Notes: generated by a model from the sequence alone, not told the origin. A DNA stretch of 64,000 bases from JALORV01 sp963791235 (GCA_963791235.1 CAWBRW010000029.1:992001-1056000), one strand, 5' to 3'; counted from the first letter of the stretch, positions 49,684-58,391 are shown. A program made the numbers and translations.

Positions 49684-50444
49684 TGGAACGCCGGCTGCTG
49701 GAACTCGTCGACGTCACGCTGCGGACACCGCAACGCGTGCTCGTCGATGGGCTCAGCGTGACGATCGCGACGGGCGAGCGTTGGGCGGTGCTGGGACCCA
49801 ATGGGGCCGGCAAGTCGACCCTGCTTGCCACGATCGCCGGAGCGCGTCCGGTCGACGCGGGCGCGGTTCGGCTCGGTGGGCGCGACGTGCACACGCTCCC
49901 GGCTGATGTCCTGGCGCGTGAGCGTGCCCTGCTGACCGATCGCTGGGTCGACCCCTTCGCCTGCTCGGCGCTGGACACTGTATTGACGGCACGCTATGTC
50001 TTCCGCGACGAAGTCGGCGCGGAGGCCAAGGCGCGCCGATGGCTGGCAAGCCTGGACTGCGAGGCACTCGCCGACCGCGATGTGCGACGCCTCTCGCGCG
50101 GCGAACGGCAGCGCGTGGGCATCGCCACTGCACTCGCGCAGGAAACACCGCTGGTGCTCTATGACGAGCCGACCGCGCACCAGGATCCGCGCCATCAGGC
50201 GCTGGTGATCAGCGAGTTGACTGCGCTGTCCGGCCGGGCGCAGGTGGCGAGCCTGCACGATCTGAATGCCGCCGCGCGCTTCGCAACGCACGCGTTGATG
50301 CTGTGGGGTGACGGTCGCACGCTGGGCGGGCCGGCCGAGGATGTATTGACGCCGGCAGTCCTTTCCGGTCTCTTCGGGACGCCGATTTCGCGTATCGAGA
50401 CCGGTGGAGAGGCGTTCTTCCACGTCCACCGGCACGCCGCGTGA
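49683..50444 (+). CDS. btuD: Vitamin B12 ABC transporter ATP-binding protein BtuD
   Basis: A 253-residue ATPase. Walker A LGPNGAGKSTLLATIAG (about 37-53), signature LSRGERQRVGIATALAQETP (LSRGE in place of LSGGQ), Walker B LVLYDEPTAHQDP, and the H-loop SLHDLNAAARF. The ATG overlaps the btuC TGA by one base. Missing or altered signature glycine is common in this family and should not prevent activity. Confidence 0.9.
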   Translation: MERRLLELVDVTLRTPQRVLVDGLSVTIATGERWAVLGPNGAGKSTLLATIAGARPVDAGAVRLGGRDVHTLPADVLARERALLTDRWVDPFACSALDTVLTARYVFRDEVGAEAKARRWLASLDCEALADRDVRRLSRGERQRVGIATALAQETPLVLYDEPTAHQDPRHQALVISELTALSGRAQVASLHDLNAAARFATHALMLWGDGRTLGGPAEDVLTPAVLSGLFGTPISRIETGGEAFFHVHRHAA

Positions 50445-50463
50445 CACCGTGCAGGGGCTTGCC

Positions 50464-50469
50464 TAGACT
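50464..50469 (+). promoter_or_regulatory. -10 element for leaderless parA-like gene
   Basis: TAGACT at 50464-50469, 6 nt before ATG 50476. It gives the gene a transcript separate from btuBCD even though only 31 bp follow btuD. Confidence 0.5.
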
Positions 50470-50475
50470 GCCGCG

Positions 50476-51102
50476 ATGCCCATCATCCTGATCGCCAATC
50501 CCAAGGGCGGCGTCGGCAAGAGCACGACGGCCACCAATCTTGCCGGTTACTTCGCGCGCCGTGGACACGCGACGATGCTCGGTGATCTGGATCGCCAGCA
50601 GTCTGCGCAGGCCTGGCTCGGCATCCGCCCGAGAGTTCTGCCGCGCATCCAGTCATGGGACCGTTCCGACGACAAGGTGGCGCGCCCGCCCAAGGGAATC
50701 ACGCATGTCGTGCTCGATACGCCGGCGGGCCTGCATGGCCATGCGCTCAAGGACGCGCTGAAGCTGGCCGATCGGGTCATCATCCCGGTGCAGCCGTCGC
50801 TGTTCGACATCTATGCGACGCAGACTTTCCTCGGCAAGCTCGCTGAGCGCGGCGTGCTGAAGGACGACGGGCGAGTCGGTGTCCTCGGCATGCGCGTGGA
50901 CGCACGCACGCGCGCCGCCGAGCAATTGCAGCGCTTTGTCGAGCACCTGGAGATTCCGGTGCTTGGCTTCCTGCGCGACACGCAGAACTACGTGCAGCTG
51001 GCGGCGCACGGCCTGACGCTGTGGGATGTGGCCCCCGGTCGCGTCGAGCGCGACCTCGAGCAGTGGGGGAGCGTGCTCGAGTGGGTCGAGCGCGGGTCGT
51101 GA
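50476..51102 (+). CDS. Orphan ParA/MinD-type ATPase
   Basis: A 208-residue deviant-Walker ATPase. IANPKGGVGKSTTATNLAGY (residues 6-25) is the deviant Walker A with the signature lysine, MLGDLDRQQSAQAW is motif A', and HVVLDTPAGLHGHAL and RVIIPVQPSLFDIYATQTFL follow. It has no N-terminal helix-turn-helix and no ParB next to it, so it is not a full partition system. Short ParA proteins position cellular cargo; the cargo here is unknown. It ends 1 nt before the convergent lipoprotein gene. Confidence 0.88.
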   Translation: MPIILIANPKGGVGKSTTATNLAGYFARRGHATMLGDLDRQQSAQAWLGIRPRVLPRIQSWDRSDDKVARPPKGITHVVLDTPAGLHGHALKDALKLADRVIIPVQPSLFDIYATQTFLGKLAERGVLKDDGRVGVLGMRVDARTRAAEQLQRFVEHLEIPVLGFLRDTQNYVQLAAHGLTLWDVAPGRVERDLEQWGSVLEWVERGS

Positions 51103-51103
51103 C

Positions 51104-51577
51104 CTATTTCGGCGTGACCGCGTATTCCCGCAGCGCGACCGTCGTCGACTTGCTTTCGCCCTTCAGGTAAAGCGGCACGTGCACGATGACGCGCTCGGTG
51201 GCGGGCACCGTGAACTCCACGGTTTCGTTGAACTTGCCGCTGCCGGCGGCCACGGTAGCGAGCCTGTTCGCCAGCATCGCGCCCTTCGAATCCTGCACGA
51301 CGATGCCGATCGCGCCGCCCGGGTCCGGCACGCGGTAGGTGCCGCCGATCACGAGCTTGACGGTATCTCCCGCCTTCAGACTGTCGCCGTCGGGCTTGAC
51401 GTCAACGATCTTGATTTCCCGATCGGGAGGAGGTGCCGGTGGAGCAGTCGGCGCATCGGCGGCGGCCGGTGCGGTGGGCGCGTCCTCCTTCTTGCTGCAG
51501 CCCATCAGCGCCAAGATGGTCGCGACGGCGACCACCACGACGGCTTGCACCGAGATCCGACGCCTACATGAATTCAT
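51104..51577 (-). CDS. Predicted lipoprotein of unknown function
   Basis: A 157-residue protein. MNSCRRRISVQAVVVVAVAT then ILALMGCSKKE gives a lipobox (LMGC) followed by an Ala/Pro linker (APTAPAAADAPTAPPAPPPD). The remainder is a single beta-rich domain (VKPDGDSLKAGDTVKLVIGG, FTVPATERVIVHVPLYLK). ATG 51577 has GAGGG 5 nt upstream and is preferred to ATG 51592. It follows btuF on the same strand with a 35-bp gap, so it may belong to the B12 uptake unit. Family not recognised. Confidence 0.75.
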   Translation of the reverse strand: MNSCRRRISVQAVVVVAVATILALMGCSKKEDAPTAPAAADAPTAPPAPPPDREIKIVDVKPDGDSLKAGDTVKLVIGGTYRVPDPGGAIGIVVQDSKGAMLANRLATVAAGSGKFNETVEFTVPATERVIVHVPLYLKGESKSTTVALREYAVTPK

Positions 51578-51612
51578 GTGTCCCTCTGTCATTTCTGCAG
51601 CCCTGCAATTTA

Positions 51613-52503
51613 CTAGATGCCGACGCGGCGGGTCCGCTCAATTGCCGCGCAGAGCACCTCGATTTCCCCGGGCAGGCGCGGCCCGTGCCGGTTCATGCGA
51701 TCGGCGTTCAGGGTGTAAAGCTGGCCATGGCGCGTTGCTGAGAGCGTCGGAAAGCGGTGCCAGAGGCTGAGTGCTTCGCTCGGGTTGCCACCGGGCTCGG
51801 CGGTGATGATCGCCTGCGGATCGGCCGCAATCACGGCCTCGATCGATACCTGGGGGGCGATCGGTGCGAGATCGGCAAACACGTTGCGGCCGCCGCAGAG
51901 CGCGATTGCTTCGCTGATCACGTGCCGGCCGGACAGCGTCATCAGGGGCTGGGCCCACACCTGATAGAAGACGCGCACCTCGCTCCGATTCGCGTACTGC
52001 GCGCGCAGCGACGCGATCTTCGCGTTGAAGGCGTCCGCGGCCGACATGCCATCGCGCCCGGTCAGCGTGCCGAGTCGCCTCATCGACCGGGCGACGTCAT
52101 CCAGCGTGCGCGGCTCGCTGATGAACACCGGCACGCCGAGGCGCCGGATCGACGAAATCACGCCGGGCGGAAATCCGCTGCCCCAGAGTACGACGAGGTC
52201 GGGGCGCAGCGTCGCGATGCGTTCAAGGTCGACGCTGTGAGCGCGGGCTATCCGCGGGATGGTCCTTGCTTCCGGAGGGAAATCGGCGTGCTCCGTCGTC
52301 CCGACGATGTTGCCGCCGGCTCCGATCGCAAACAGCTGCTCGGTCGCGTGCGGTGCGAGGCTGACGATGCGCGTGGCGGGAACCGGCAGCGTGACGGTCG
52401 CGCCATCATCATCAATCGCGGTGACGACTGCCGATGCCCCCAGCGTGGTGGCCATCAGCACCAGCGTGGCCAGCGCCAGGGCCGAGCGGCGCAGCCGGAT
52501 CAC
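51613..52503 (-). CDS. btuF: Periplasmic vitamin B12-binding protein BtuF
   Basis: A 296-residue class III binding protein. Signal peptide MIRLRRSALALATLVLMATT with cleavage after GASA; RIVSLAPHATEQLFAIGAGG and NIVGTTEHADFPPEA are the BtuF N-lobe motif, DLVVLWGSGFPPGVI and ISEAIALCGGRNVFADL the C-lobe. It delivers cobalamin to BtuCD. GTG 52503 overlaps the exbD stop as GTGA. Its genes are on the strand opposite to btuBCD, so it is outside riboswitch control in this arrangement. Confidence 0.88.
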   Translation of the reverse strand: MIRLRRSALALATLVLMATTLGASAVVTAIDDDGATVTLPVPATRIVSLAPHATEQLFAIGAGGNIVGTTEHADFPPEARTIPRIARAHSVDLERIATLRPDLVVLWGSGFPPGVISSIRRLGVPVFISEPRTLDDVARSMRRLGTLTGRDGMSAADAFNAKIASLRAQYANRSEVRVFYQVWAQPLMTLSGRHVISEAIALCGGRNVFADLAPIAPQVSIEAVIAADPQAIITAEPGGNPSEALSLWHRFPTLSATRHGQLYTLNADRMNRHGPRLPGEIEVLCAAIERTRRVGI

Positions 52504-52940
52504 GGCCGCGCGGGGGTGGCCGCCGTCGCAGGCTCGGTCACGAAGCCGATCTTCAGCAACCCGGCCTGTTGCGCGGCCGCCAGCACGAAGGCGATGCGTT
52601 CATATCGAGTGGCCTTGTCCGCACGCAGGTGCACCTCCGGGGCTGATGACTGCCGGCCCGCCGCGGTGAGGCGCGCACGCAACTGATCATCGCCGACGAC
52701 ATCCGCATCCCAGTAGACCAGCCCGTCGGCATCGATCGACAGCTTGATGGTCGCGGGCGTGACCTCTGCCGCCGCTGCCGTCTCGTTTGGCAGGTCCAGC
52801 CTGATCGCGTACGACAGCAGCGGCGCCGTGATGATGAAGATCACCAGCAGCACCAGCATCACATCGACCAGCGGCGTGACGTTGATCTCGGCCATCGGCT
52901 GATGCGTGCCGCCGTGGCGTTCGAAGCCGCCGAAGGGCAT
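52500..52940 (-). CDS. exbD: Biopolymer transport protein ExbD
   Basis: A 146-residue stator protein with one transmembrane helix. MAEINVTPLVDVMLVLLVIF followed by IITAPLLS holds the proton-path Asp in the ExbD/TolR signature (VTPLVDVMLVLL). The periplasmic part (LSIDADGLVYWDADVVGDDQ, VHLRADKATRYERIAFVLAA) is typical. With ExbB it converts the proton gradient into TonB movement. ATG 52940 shares its base with the exbB stop. Confidence 0.92.
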   Translation of the reverse strand: MPFGGFERHGGTHQPMAEINVTPLVDVMLVLLVIFIITAPLLSYAIRLDLPNETAAAAEVTPATIKLSIDADGLVYWDADVVGDDQLRARLTAAGRQSSAPEVHLRADKATRYERIAFVLAAAQQAGLLKIGFVTEPATAATPARP

Positions 52941-53626
52941 CAGGTCTTTCCTGCCAGCCGCGAGCCGGTCGTCAGCGTGGCGTGCAGATCGTGCGCAAAG
53001 CCATCGAGTTGGCCGAGCACCATCCGGTTGGCACGTGTGAAGGCGTTGTAGGCCAGCACCGCGGGGATTGCCACCGCAAGGCCGAAGGCCGTCATGATGA
53101 GCGCCTCGCCGACCGGCCCTGCCACCTTGTCGATCGCGATCTGGCCCGACGCGGCTATGTTGAGCAGCGCCCGGTAGATGCCCCAGACCGTGCCGAACAG
53201 GCCCACGAAGGGGGCCGTGCTGCCGACCGAGGCGAGGATCGTCAGACCGGCTTCGAGTCGACCAGCTGTTTCGTTGATGCGCTGGCGCAGCGCGCGGGTG
53301 ATGAGCTCGGAGCGGTCGATCTGCCCTGCCAGGCTGTTTTCTGCCGCCGGGTGAGTCGCCGCGTTTGCCGCGCCGACAGCGAGCGGCACGAACACTCCTT
53401 CGCTGTCGACCGGTTTCAGGCTGGCCACGGCGGCATCGATCGTCGGCGCGTTCCAGAACTTGTTGATCTCGCGCGAAGCGCGGCGCACGCGCAGCCAGCT
53501 CCACGTCTTCCACAGGATCAGGAACCAGCTCGCGACCGACATTGCCAGCAGCAGGTAGGCGGTGAAGCGGATAACGCCATCCGCCTGTTCCCAGAAGTGG
53601 GCCAATCCCAGGCCGTCGGCGATCAT
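52940..53626 (-). CDS. exbB: MotA/TolQ/ExbB family proton channel protein ExbB
   Basis: A 228-residue inner-membrane protein with three helices. AYLLLAMSVASWFLILWKTW (helix 1), AGLTILASVGSTAPFVGLFG with TVWGIYRALLNIA (helix 2 with the conserved Thr), and EALIMTAFGLAVAIPAVLAY (helix 3 with the conserved Thr). Forms the channel with ExbD. Its ATG overlaps the dapB stop as ATGA, so dapB-exbB-exbD-btuF form one coupled unit. Confidence 0.92.
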   Translation of the reverse strand: MIADGLGLAHFWEQADGVIRFTAYLLLAMSVASWFLILWKTWSWLRVRRASREINKFWNAPTIDAAVASLKPVDSEGVFVPLAVGAANAATHPAAENSLAGQIDRSELITRALRQRINETAGRLEAGLTILASVGSTAPFVGLFGTVWGIYRALLNIAASGQIAIDKVAGPVGEALIMTAFGLAVAIPAVLAYNAFTRANRMVLGQLDGFAHDLHATLTTGSRLAGKT

Positions 53627-54417
53627 GAGAATCCGAGCACGTCGAACATGTCGAACAGGCCGCGTCGCTTGTCGGCGAGGAAGCGCGCGGCGCGCAGGCT
53701 GCCATTGGCATACGACTGGCGGCTGCCGGAACGATGCGTGATCTCGATGCGCTCACCGGCTCCGGCGAACATCACGGTATGGTCGCCGACGATGTCGCCA
53801 CCGCGGATGGTCGCGAAGCCGATCGACCCGGTGCGCCGTTCGCCGGTATGTCCTTCGCGTGCGTACACCGCCAGTTCCGCGAGCGGCCGGCCGAGCGCAC
53901 CGGCCACCATCTCGCCCATCTTCAGCGCCGTTCCCGACGGGGCGTCGACCTTGTGGCGGTGATGCGCCTCGATGATCTCGATGTCGTAGCCGTCATTGAG
54001 CATGCGGGTTGCAATCTCGACCAGCTTGAAGGTCGCGTTGACGCCGACGCTCATGTTCGGCGCAACGACGATTGCGATTTCCTCGGCCGCCGCTCGAATC
54101 GCACTCTTGCCGGCAGCGTCGAAGCCAGTCGTGCCGATCACCATCTTCACTCCCGCCGCGACGCATGCGTCAAGGTGGGCGAGTGTCGCTTCGGGCCGCG
54201 TGAAATCGATCAGTACATCGCTGCCGGTGAGCGTCGCCAGGTCCGACGCCACGCGCACGCCAGTCGAGCGACCGAGGGTCTCTGCGCAGTCGCGACCGAG
54301 CACGGCACTGCCCGGGCGATCCAGCGCCGCCGCGAGCGTGAGATCGTGCTGCGCGAGGGTGGCCTCGATCAGCATCTGTCCCATGCGACCGGAGGCGCCG
54401 GCAATTGCGACTTTCAT
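53623..54417 (-). CDS. dapB: 4-hydroxy-tetrahydrodipicolinate reductase
   Basis: A 264-residue NAD(P)H-dependent reductase of lysine and diaminopimelate synthesis. MKVAIAGASGRMGQMLIEAT is the nucleotide-binding motif, VLIDFTRPEATLAHLDACVA and MVIGTTGFD follow, and IIEAHHRHKVDAPSGTALKM is the DapB signature with the catalytic His and Lys. ATG 54417 lies 39 nt after bamE. Confidence 0.96.
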   Translation of the reverse strand: MKVAIAGASGRMGQMLIEATLAQHDLTLAAALDRPGSAVLGRDCAETLGRSTGVRVASDLATLTGSDVLIDFTRPEATLAHLDACVAAGVKMVIGTTGFDAAGKSAIRAAAEEIAIVVAPNMSVGVNATFKLVEIATRMLNDGYDIEIIEAHHRHKVDAPSGTALKMGEMVAGALGRPLAELAVYAREGHTGERRTGSIGFATIRGGDIVGDHTVMFAGAGERIEITHRSGSRQSYANGSLRAARFLADKRRGLFDMFDVLGFS

Positions 54418-54456
54418 GGATGAGGGTCGGTCCCGAGCTGTTGGCGAGCGCAATCG

Positions 54457-54987
54457 TTATTCGGGCGTCTGCGTGCCGGGAATGGTCTGCGAGCCCGGGC
54501 CCGGCGTCGACACGTCAGGCATCGGAGTCGCCGGCTGCTGTGTGGGTCGCGAAGTCCGCCGCGCCGTCGGTCCGAGGATCAGTGCATCGGCCTCGGCGTC
54601 CGAGGGCATCGGGTCGGCCGTGAACTTCTCCAGCCGGTTGTCCGCAAAGAGCAGCGTCAGGCGCCGGATCTGCACCTCTCCGCGGCGCGGGTTCAGGTAA
54701 TAGATGTAGTCGACCCGGTCTTTGCGGAACTCGCTGGTCAGCAGCGGCGTACCCAGCATGAAACGAACCTGGTCGCGCGTCATGCCGATGCGCAGCTGGT
54801 CGACCATTTCCTTCGTCACGATGTTGCCCTGGTGCACATCCGGCCGATAGGGGCCCAGGAAAGTCGGCGCCCACGATAGCGCCGATGACATGCCACCCTT
54901 GACGCTGGAATTGACGCTGTACATCGACTCGCAGCCGGCAAGCGCCAGCGCGAGGCTGCAGGGGAGGATCAGGCGATGCAGGCGCAT
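54457..54987 (-). CDS. bamE: Outer membrane assembly lipoprotein BamE (OmlA/SmpA)
   Basis: A 176-residue lipoprotein of the BAM complex. MRLHRLILPCSLALALAGCE gives the lipobox LAGC; the SmpA/OmlA domain shows YRPDVHQGNIVTKEMVDQLR and IGMTRDQVRFMLGTPLLTSE, then YIYYLNPRRGEVQIRRLTLL. A Pro/Thr-rich tail (about 140-176) is an extension. It is divergent from fur, the usual arrangement in proteobacteria, with 86 bp between the start codons. Confidence 0.94.
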   Translation of the reverse strand: MRLHRLILPCSLALALAGCESMYSVNSSVKGGMSSALSWAPTFLGPYRPDVHQGNIVTKEMVDQLRIGMTRDQVRFMLGTPLLTSEFRKDRVDYIYYLNPRRGEVQIRRLTLLFADNRLEKFTADPMPSDAEADALILGPTARRTSRPTQQPATPMPDVSTPGPGSQTIPGTQTPE

Positions 54988-55073
54988 CAGTACAGGGCGG
55001 CGCAGCGTGGGTCGAAGGCGGAACCCGTATGATACTCAGAGGCGCTGCTGAAGAAGGGCGCCCAACTGCCGCC

Positions 55074-55530
55074 ATGCCGAACCGCACGTCCACGTCCAGC
55101 GACCTCAAGAACATCGGTCTCAAGGCCACGGTGCCGCGCCTGAAGGTGCTGGAGATCTTCCAGCGCAGCACGGCGCTGCGCGGAGCTGCGCCACATGAGT
55201 GCGGAGGACGTTTACAAGGCACTCATTGCGGAAAATATCGACGTCGGGCTTGCCACCGTCTACCGCGTGCTGACGCAGTTCGAGCAGGCCGGGCTGCTGT
55301 CACGCAACCACTTCGAGGGCGGGCGCGCGATGTTCGAGCTCAACGAGGGCTCGCATCACGACCATCTGGTGTGCCTGACCTGCGGCCGCGTCGAGGAATT
55401 CGTCGACACCGAAATCGAGGCCCGCCAGCATCAGGTCGCTGCAGAGCGCGGCTTCAAGCTGCAGGAGCATGCGCTGTCCCTCTATGGCGAGTGCACCAAG
55501 CCCGACTGCGAATACCGGCGCAAGGAGTAG
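55074..55530 (+). pseudogene. fur: Ferric uptake regulator Fur, interrupted by a +1 frameshift
   Basis: ATG 55074 opens MPNRTSTSSDLKNIGLKATV then PRLKVLEIFQRSTALR, the Fur N-terminus. The frame then shifts: one base later the sequence reads ELRHMSAEDVYKALIAENID, VGLATVYRVLTQFEQAGLLS and HHDHLVCLTCGRVEEF (zinc site) to TAG... end 55530. Removing one G near 55181 restores a normal 151-residue Fur. Fur represses iron uptake when bound to ferrous iron. Every other position is intact, so this may be a sequencing error. If real, the second part (from ATG 55195, GGAG 9 nt upstream) would lack the first DNA-binding helix. Confidence 0.9.
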
Positions 55531-56595
55531 TCAGGCGTCGATGCGCTGCCGCGTCGTGGCATCGAACCAGTGGACCGCCCTGGCAGTGAAGCCGAGGGCC
55601 AGCATCGAACCCGGCGCCGGATGGTCCTGCGGCCCGGTGCGCACGATGATGTCGTTACCGGCAACGATGCCGTGGATGAGATGCTCGGCGCCCAGCACCT
55701 CGACGGTCTCGACGCGCATGTCGAGGCCCCGACCGCCAGGCTGCATATGCTCCGGGCGAAGCCCCATTACCAGTTCACGTCCGGCCAGTGCAGGCACGGC
55801 GTCTGGCAGCGCGATCTTCACGCCGTCCTTGGCGGTGAAGGTGCGGCCGTCCGCCGAGGTTCGGCCCTCGAACAGGTTCATCGGCGGCGAGCCGATGAAG
55901 CTCGCGACGAAAGTCGTCGCCGGCCGCGAGTAGACGTCGTCCGGCGTGCCCACCTGCTCGGCGCGTCCGGCGTTCATCACGATCATCCGCTGTGCCAGCG
56001 TCATCGCCTCAACCTGGTCGTGCGTGACGTACAGGCTGGTCGTGCGCAACCGGCGGTGAAGCTTCTGGATCTCGAGCCGAGTCTGCACGCGCAGCTTGGC
56101 ATCGAGGTTCGATAGCGGCTCGTCGAACAGGAACGCCGCGGGCTCGCGCACGATCGCGCGTCCCATCGCCACGCGCTGGCGCTGTCCGCCCGACAACTGA
56201 CGCGGTTTGCGCGCCAGCAGCCCGTCGAGTTCGAGGATGACGGCGGCCTCGTTGACGCGGCGGTCGATGTCCGCCTTCGCCAGCTTGCGGATCTTCAGGC
56301 CGTAAGCCATGTTCTCGTACACGCTCATGTGCGGATAGAGCGCGTAGTTCTGGAACACCATCGCGCAGTCGCGGTCCTTGGGCTCGAGATCGTTGACGAC
56401 GCGGTCGCCGATCCTGATCGTGCCCGATGAGATCTCTTCCAGGCCCGCGACCATTCGCAGCAGTGTTGACTTGCCGCAGCCCGAAGGCCCGACCAGTACG
56501 ACGAACTCGCCGTCGGCCACGTTCAGGGTGATGCCGTGCACGACCTGGTTCGTGCCGTAGGCCTTGCGCACATCCTGGAATTCGATCGACGCCAT
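55531..56595 (-). CDS. ugpC: sn-glycerol-3-phosphate ABC transporter ATP-binding protein UgpC
   Basis: A 354-residue MalK-type ATPase. Walker A LVGPSGCGKSTLLRMVAGLE (about 33-52), Q-loop VFQNYALYPHMSVYENMAYG, signature LSGGQRQRVAMGRAIVREPA, Walker B LFDEPLSNLDAKLRVQTRLE, H-loop YVTHDQVEAMTLAQR, and the C-terminal regulatory OB domain (VMGLRPEHMQPGG). ATG 56595 gives MASIEFQDVRKAYG. It ends one base after the convergent fur stop with no gap for a terminator. Confidence 0.93.
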   Translation of the reverse strand: MASIEFQDVRKAYGTNQVVHGITLNVADGEFVVLVGPSGCGKSTLLRMVAGLEEISSGTIRIGDRVVNDLEPKDRDCAMVFQNYALYPHMSVYENMAYGLKIRKLAKADIDRRVNEAAVILELDGLLARKPRQLSGGQRQRVAMGRAIVREPAAFLFDEPLSNLDAKLRVQTRLEIQKLHRRLRTTSLYVTHDQVEAMTLAQRMIVMNAGRAEQVGTPDDVYSRPATTFVASFIGSPPMNLFEGRTSADGRTFTAKDGVKIALPDAVPALAGRELVMGLRPEHMQPGGRGLDMRVETVEVLGAEHLIHGIVAGNDIIVRTGPQDHPAPGSMLALGFTARAVHWFDATTRQRIDA

Positions 56596-56606
56596 CGTTC
56601 GTTCTT

Positions 56607-57455
56607 CTACTTTTCGGTCTCGACCAGGCCCTTGATGAACCAGCGCTGCATCAGCAGCACGATTATCGCCGGCGGGATCATCGCCAGGATCGCTGTGGCC
56701 ATGATGAGGTTCCACTCGTTGGCCGCATCGCCGCCGCCGATCATGCGCTTGATGCCGATGACGATCGGGTACATGTCCTCGCTGGTGGTGATCAGCAGCG
56801 GCCACAGGTACTGGTTCCAGCCGTAGATGAACTGGATGACGAACATCGCCGCGATGTTCGTGACCGACAGCGGCACGAGAATCGTGAAGAAGAAACGCAT
56901 TGGGCCGGCGCCGTCGATGCGTGCCGCCTCCGCCAGTTCATCCGGCACGGTCATGAAGAACTGCCGGAACAGGAAGGTGGCGGTGGCCGAGGCGATCAAC
57001 GGCATGATCAGCCCCGGAAAGGTATTGAGCAGTCCGAGATCGGACATCACCTCGTAGGTCGGCGTGATGCGCACCTCGACCGGAAGCATCAGCGTGATGA
57101 AGATCATCCAGAAGAAGAAGTACTTCAGCGGAAAGCGGAAGTAGACAATCGCGAACGCCGACAGCAGCGAGATGATGATCTTGCCGACCGCGATGCCGAC
57201 CGCCATCGTCAGGCTGACCAGCATCATCCGCCCGACGGGTGCCCGCGAGCCGATGTCGCCGCCTTCGAACAGTACCTTGCGATAGTTGTCGATCAGCAGG
57301 TCGCCGGGGATCAGCGACATCGGCGCTGCCTCGACCGCCTCGGCCGTGTGGGTCGACGCGATGAGGGCCAGGTACACGGGGAAGGCGATGACGACAATCC
57401 CCGCGATGACAACCGCGTAGGACAGGACATCGAGCCAGCGGCGCTTTTCAACCAT
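56607..57455 (-). CDS. ugpE: sn-glycerol-3-phosphate ABC transporter permease UgpE
   Basis: A 282-residue permease with six helices. VLSYAVVIAGIVVIAFPVYL (helix 1), the Ugp motif FPLKYFFFWMIFITLMLPVE followed by VRITPTYEVMSDLGLLNT, and the EAA loop DELAEAARIDGAGPMRFFFT. ATG 57455 shares one base with the ugpA stop. Confidence 0.93.
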   Translation of the reverse strand: MVEKRRWLDVLSYAVVIAGIVVIAFPVYLALIASTHTAEAVEAAPMSLIPGDLLIDNYRKVLFEGGDIGSRAPVGRMMLVSLTMAVGIAVGKIIISLLSAFAIVYFRFPLKYFFFWMIFITLMLPVEVRITPTYEVMSDLGLLNTFPGLIMPLIASATATFLFRQFFMTVPDELAEAARIDGAGPMRFFFTILVPLSVTNIAAMFVIQFIYGWNQYLWPLLITTSEDMYPIVIGIKRMIGGGDAANEWNLIMATAILAMIPPAIIVLLMQRWFIKGLVETEK

Positions 57456-58336
57456 CAGTAGTTCACTTTCCGCTCGATGAAGCGGAACTGCAGTACGGTG
57501 AGCGCGATGACGATCGTCATCAGGATGACCGACTGCGCGGCCGAACCGCCGAAGTCCAGCGCCTTGAAACCGTCGTGATAGACCTTGTACACGAGGATCG
57601 AGGTTTCCTGCCCCGGTCCACCCTGGGTCACCGCATCGACGATCGCGAATGTGTCGAAGAACGCGTAGACGATGTTGACGACCAGCAGAAAGAAAGTGGT
57701 CGGCGAGAGCAGCGGAAAGACGATGCTCCAGAAGCGCCGCCACGGGCCGGCGCCGTCGATCGCCGCCGCCTCGATCAGCGACTTCGGGATGGCCTGCAGG
57801 CCGGCGAGGAAGAAGACGAAGTTGTAGCTGATCTGTTTCCAGACCGCGGCCATCACGAGCAGCGACAGCGCCTGCCGGCCATTCAGCAGGAAATCCCAGT
57901 GCACCCCGGCGCGGTTGAGCCAGTGTGCAACCACGCCGAGCGTTGGGTTGAACATGAAGAGCCACAGCACGCCGGCAATCGCCGGTGCCACCGCATACGG
58001 CCAGATCAGCAGCGTCTTGATCGTTGCAGCGCCGCGCAGCAGTCGGTCCGCGAAGACCGCCAGAAACAATGCTATGCCGAGGGCAAATCCGGCGACGAGT
58101 ACCGAGAAAACGGCTGTGACGCGAAACGAGGCGAGGTAGCCGGGATCGTTGAAGAGCACGCGGAAGTTTTCAAGACCAACGAACTCGACGTTGGCACCGA
58201 AGGCGTCCTGCATCAGGACGCTCTGGTAGAGCGCCTGCCCAGCGGGCCAGAAGAAGAAGATGATCGTGATCGCGAGCTGGGGCGCGACCAGCGCGTAGGG
58301 CAGCCAGCGGCTGCGGAAGAAGGCGCGCTTTTCCAA
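57455..58336 (-). CDS. ugpA: sn-glycerol-3-phosphate ABC transporter permease UgpA
   Basis: A 293-residue permease with six helices. MEKRAFFRSRWLPYALVAPQ and LAITIIFFFWPAGQALYQSV are the UgpA N-terminus; LIEAAAIDGAGPWRRFWSIV is the EAA loop; DAVTQGGPGQETSILVYKVY is the Ugp/MalF-type region. The start codon is TTG 58336, because MEKR is the conserved family start and no upstream ATG fits; no clear ribosome site is visible. Confidence 0.92.
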   Translation of the reverse strand: MEKRAFFRSRWLPYALVAPQLAITIIFFFWPAGQALYQSVLMQDAFGANVEFVGLENFRVLFNDPGYLASFRVTAVFSVLVAGFALGIALFLAVFADRLLRGAATIKTLLIWPYAVAPAIAGVLWLFMFNPTLGVVAHWLNRAGVHWDFLLNGRQALSLLVMAAVWKQISYNFVFFLAGLQAIPKSLIEAAAIDGAGPWRRFWSIVFPLLSPTTFFLLVVNIVYAFFDTFAIVDAVTQGGPGQETSILVYKVYHDGFKALDFGGSAAQSVILMTIVIALTVLQFRFIERKVNY

Positions 58337-58391
58337 GTGCGCAGCTCGAGCGGCACGCTGGGCCGGCCGCGTCCGCGGCCGGCCGCACGGC

